Shown here piece by piece: positions 61,729 through 64,000 of a stretch of DNA of 64,000 nucleotides. Position numbers and translations under genes: made by a program. Under the pieces are notes generated by a model. The model was not told the origin of the DNA. It saw nothing but the letters and a program-made list of their open reading frames with translations, and searched no databases. The first letter of the stretch is position 1, and the number at the start of each line of letters is the position of its first letter. The stretch spans positions 434,001-498,000 of the forward strand of contig CAVWQE010000008.1 of NCBI GenBank assembly GCA_963757135.1, written 5' to 3'. The stretch is from Gp1-AA145 sp963757135 (GTDB lineage: Bacteria; Acidobacteriota; Terriglobia; Terriglobales; Acidobacteriaceae).

Positions 61729-64000
61729 AAAGCTGAGCGGATGCTTTAGCTGCACCCTTCCCGCGAATTTCCTCCCACATCTGCACCACTTTTTCTTTCA
61801 ACTCCGCCGTGAACTTGGCGTAAGCCTCTTCTGACGCTGTGGATTCCGGGGGCGGCTTCATGGGCGTACCGATTTTTACCTTGATGGGGGCAAACTTCTG
61901 AAAGGACTTGCCACGCGGCCAGGAATCGTAGTCGCCTTCAATCGCGATGGGAACAATTGGAACTTGAAGATGGATTGAGAGAATGGCAGCGCCTTTCTTG
62001 AATGTTTTTGGCGCGCCGTCAATACTACGCTCGCCCTCGGGATACAGAATCAGCCCCATCTGATGGCGCAGCCCATATGCACCTGCTCGCATCGCGGGGA
62101 GCAGATTTGAGTCGGGATCGACAACGACCACCCGCACCAACCTCGCCACCATTGACATAAGTCCTGGCGTGAAAATCTCGCTGGTGCCCACCGCAAACAG
62201 TCGGCGCAGAATGCGTAAAGGCAGCACCGCTAGCAGAATTACGGGATCGAGGAAGCTCTGATGATTCGAGCACAACAGATAAGCGCCCTCTTGCGGAATG
62301 TTCTCAATTCCTTGAACTTCAATTCGCGAACGCATGCGCCAGACGAGGCCGGCCAGCCGCGTGACCATAAAAATCAAACGATCGGTCACGGGACGCGACT
62401 TAGTGATTCTCAGTGCCGCCGGATCAGTAGGGTCTTCGCGCAAGACCGCTCTCCAGGCGGCGACTTGTTGCTTCGGTGCCGTTTTCCCCGAAGCCGCACT
62501 CTCCACAACGGTATCCACCAACTCGCGGACGGTATAGATGTTAGAAAGCTGAGACTCTTCCACATCACCGCCCAATTGCTGTTCCACCGCTACGAGCAAT
62601 TCAACCCTGCGCATGGAATCGAGCCCCAGATCCAGTTCGAGATTGTCTGCGGGGCGAATGCGGTCAGGACTGGTGGTCGAATACTCGCGTACAATCTTGA
62701 TTGCCTGCTGGACGTCCGGTCGCTCCAGCCACAATTGATCTTCGTCGGTGAGCGGTTTCGCCGACGAAACCTTGTCGCTGGCTTGTTTGTTTCCCGATTT
62801 CACCATCTTCTGGATTTCGAATCGCTTCAGCTTGCGCGTGGTTGTGCGCGGCAAATCTTCCTGCCAGATTTCGTATCCGCTGATTCGCTTCGTAGAGGCC
62901 AGCTTCGCCGATAGTCCTTCAATGTCGAACCGGATTACCTCTTTTGCGTTCACAACTTTGCGTTGCCGCAGCAATTCGAAATTCGGGACGACGACGGCAT
63001 ATAGTTTGTCTGTGCCTGGGCCGCCTTCCATTCCCATCACGCAGATTTCTTTTATGATCGGCGATTGCAGGTAGTGCGCTTCAATCTCTTCCGGGTAAAC
63101 GTTCTTTCCATTTGAAAGAATGATGACGTCTTTCTTGCGTCCGGTGATGAACAGGTTTCCGGCGGAGTCGAAGTGCCCGAGATCGCCGGTGTGGTGCCAG
63201 CCGTCCTTGAGGACTTCGGCGGTTGCGTCGGGACGGTTCCAATAACCCTTCATGATGATCGGACCGCGGATTAGAATCTCGCCGCTCGCAGGCTCGCCAT
63301 CGTCCGATGATTGCGGATCAACGATTCTTGCTTCCACTCCTTTCAGTGGTTTGCCCACCGAGCCGATCACGAGATCGTCTATAGCATTCACGAATGCGCC
63401 GCCCGTGGTCTCAGTTAGGCCATAGGCCTGCAAGATGTCGATACCGAGAGAATAGAAGTCGCGTCCGATTTGCGGATCGAAGCGCGAGCCGCCGGTGACC
63501 AGGTAGCGCATTCGCTTCCCGAACAGAGCGTGAACCTTGCCGAAGAAAAGTCCACCAGGATTGAAGCCTGCTCGGCGGCACATCACCGTGATCTTCCGCA
63601 TCAGGCCAAACGCCGTTCGTGTCGCCGCGCCTTTCTGCGACACTTCTTTGAAGATTCTGTCGTGAATGAGATAAAAAAATTGCGGCACAACGGCGAAGGC
63701 AGTGATCCCGCGATCGCGCAGAGCTTTTAGTAGTTCCGTTGTGTTGAGCGTCGAAAGAAAAACGGTGCGCGCGCCTGCGACCAGCGGCAGCAGCAGGTTG
63801 GCCATTTGTGACAACACGTGAAAAAGCGGCAGCACTCCAAGGATTGCGTCATCGGGGCCAAGATGCGCCCAGGCGAACACGGCCTCAGCTTCACCCAGCA
63901 GGTTAGCGTGTGTGAGCATGACCCCTTTAGGATCGGCGGTTGTGCCTGATGTGTAGAGCAGGGAAGCAATGTCGTCAGGTGCGCGAGCAACTGGAGTGAA
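61724..64000 (-). CDS. Acyl-CoA/ACP synthetase-carrier-PlsC fusion, partial
   Basis: The gene is cut by the right edge; 758 residues are visible. The adenylation (AMP-binding) domain begins at the edge with LLYTSGTTADPKGVMLTH (P-loop) and has AYGLTETTGGAF, HTGDLGHFDSAGNLFITGRKKD and the C-terminal lysine region TTRKLKRF. A carrier domain follows with the phosphopantetheine Ser in LDLGLDSMRRVELLV. The last ~230 residues are a PlsC acyltransferase with the NHQSFLD (HxxxxD) motif. It could activate a fatty acid and pass it directly to a lysophospholipid or glycerol phosphate. E. coli Aas has the reverse order (PlsC first). Confidence 0.92.
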   Translation of the reverse strand, partial: FTPVARAPDDIASLLYTSGTTADPKGVMLTHANLLGEAEAVFAWAHLGPDDAILGVLPLFHVLSQMANLLLPLVAGARTVFLSTLNTTELLKALRDRGITAFAVVPQFFYLIHDRIFKEVSQKGAATRTAFGLMRKITVMCRRAGFNPGGLFFGKVHALFGKRMRYLVTGGSRFDPQIGRDFYSLGIDILQAYGLTETTGGAFVNAIDDLVIGSVGKPLKGVEARIVDPQSSDDGEPASGEILIRGPIIMKGYWNRPDATAEVLKDGWHHTGDLGHFDSAGNLFITGRKKDVIILSNGKNVYPEEIEAHYLQSPIIKEICVMGMEGGPGTDKLYAVVVPNFELLRQRKVVNAKEVIRFDIEGLSAKLASTKRISGYEIWQEDLPRTTTRKLKRFEIQKMVKSGNKQASDKVSSAKPLTDEDQLWLERPDVQQAIKIVREYSTTSPDRIRPADNLELDLGLDSMRRVELLVAVEQQLGGDVEESQLSNIYTVRELVDTVVESAASGKTAPKQQVAAWRAVLREDPTDPAALRITKSRPVTDRLIFMVTRLAGLVWRMRSRIEVQGIENIPQEGAYLLCSNHQSFLDPVILLAVLPLRILRRLFAVGTSEIFTPGLMSMVARLVRVVVVDPDSNLLPAMRAGAYGLRHQMGLILYPEGERSIDGAPKTFKKGAAILSIHLQVPIVPIAIEGDYDSWPRGKSFQKFAPIKVKIGTPMKPPPESTASEEAYAKFTAELKEKVVQMWEEIRGKGAAKASAQLS

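Noticed and set aside
1..64000. CRISPR array, prophage or insertion sequence
   Set aside because: No regularly spaced direct repeats with unique spacers, phage structural genes or transposase genes were seen; the only recombinases are the two Xer-type genes.

Overview
The window comes from a moderately GC-rich bacterial chromosome, most likely an acidobacterium of the Koribacter/Terriglobus type. This placement is inferred from the gene mix: BlaI/BlaR1-type pairs, TonB-like Gly/Pro-rich proteins, Tad secretion genes, VPS10/BNR-repeat secreted proteins, a 50-residue DUF3309 protein, GT87 pairs and heptamer intergenic repeats. No marker gene fixes the taxon. No rRNA, tRNA, CRISPR array or insertion sequence was seen. 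Most of the window reads as stable chromosome with a few accessory islets.

Layout, left to right. 1-2.3 kb: a BlaI repressor/BlaR1 (M56) pair followed by an HtrA/DegP protease cut by the left edge; the same perfect 18-bp palindrome lies in front of blaI and in front of htrA. 2.4-6 kb: a nucleoside-phosphorylase-like protein beside an astacin-like metalloprotease, a small conserved protein and an Fpg/Nei DNA glycosylase. 6-6.9 kb: a toxin-antitoxin pair (PIN toxin with an unfamiliar partner). 6.9-13 kb: RluA-type pseudouridine synthase, HI0933-type flavoprotein, a secreted protein, a receiver-only response regulator, a bacterioferritin-like protein, a DUF3309 miniprotein and a coupled nucleotidyltransferase/metallophosphoesterase pair.

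13-23 kb: a nine-gene plus-strand surface-glycan cassette: methyltransferase, clan GH-A hydrolase-like protein with permuted barrel order, two NAD-dependent sugar epimerases (one with a zinc-ribbon insert), a B12-type radical SAM enzyme and four glycosyltransferase-like proteins. The last six genes are joined by short overlaps. 23-31 kb: SYLF protein, a large VPS10/BNR secreted protein, a GAF-like protein and a Slt70-type lytic transglycosylase. 31-36.7 kb: ileS-lspA, a TonB protein and murI. 36.7-37.4 kb: a second PIN toxin-antitoxin pair.

37.4-42.3 kb: the most interesting locus, a metal (probably iron) transport operon of FTR1-DUF2318 fusion, two FtsX/MacB-type permeases and an ABC ATPase whose C-terminal half is a DtxR-family metal-sensing repressor. 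An NDH-2 gene lies just upstream. 43.8-52 kb: a CPBP protease-like protein and a Tad/Cpa secretion operon (cpaB-cpaC-cpaF-tadB-tadC) ending in a Pro-rich TonB-like gene. 52-55.8 kb: two GT87 membrane proteins and an ExbD-like protein with an added N-terminal domain. 56-64 kb: recN, a stand-alone LigD-type polymerase, a DUF72 protein, two neighbouring Xer recombinases and an acyl-CoA/ACP synthetase-ACP-PlsC fusion cut by the right edge. Degenerate 7-bp tandem repeats sit at several gene ends between 31 and 62 kb.
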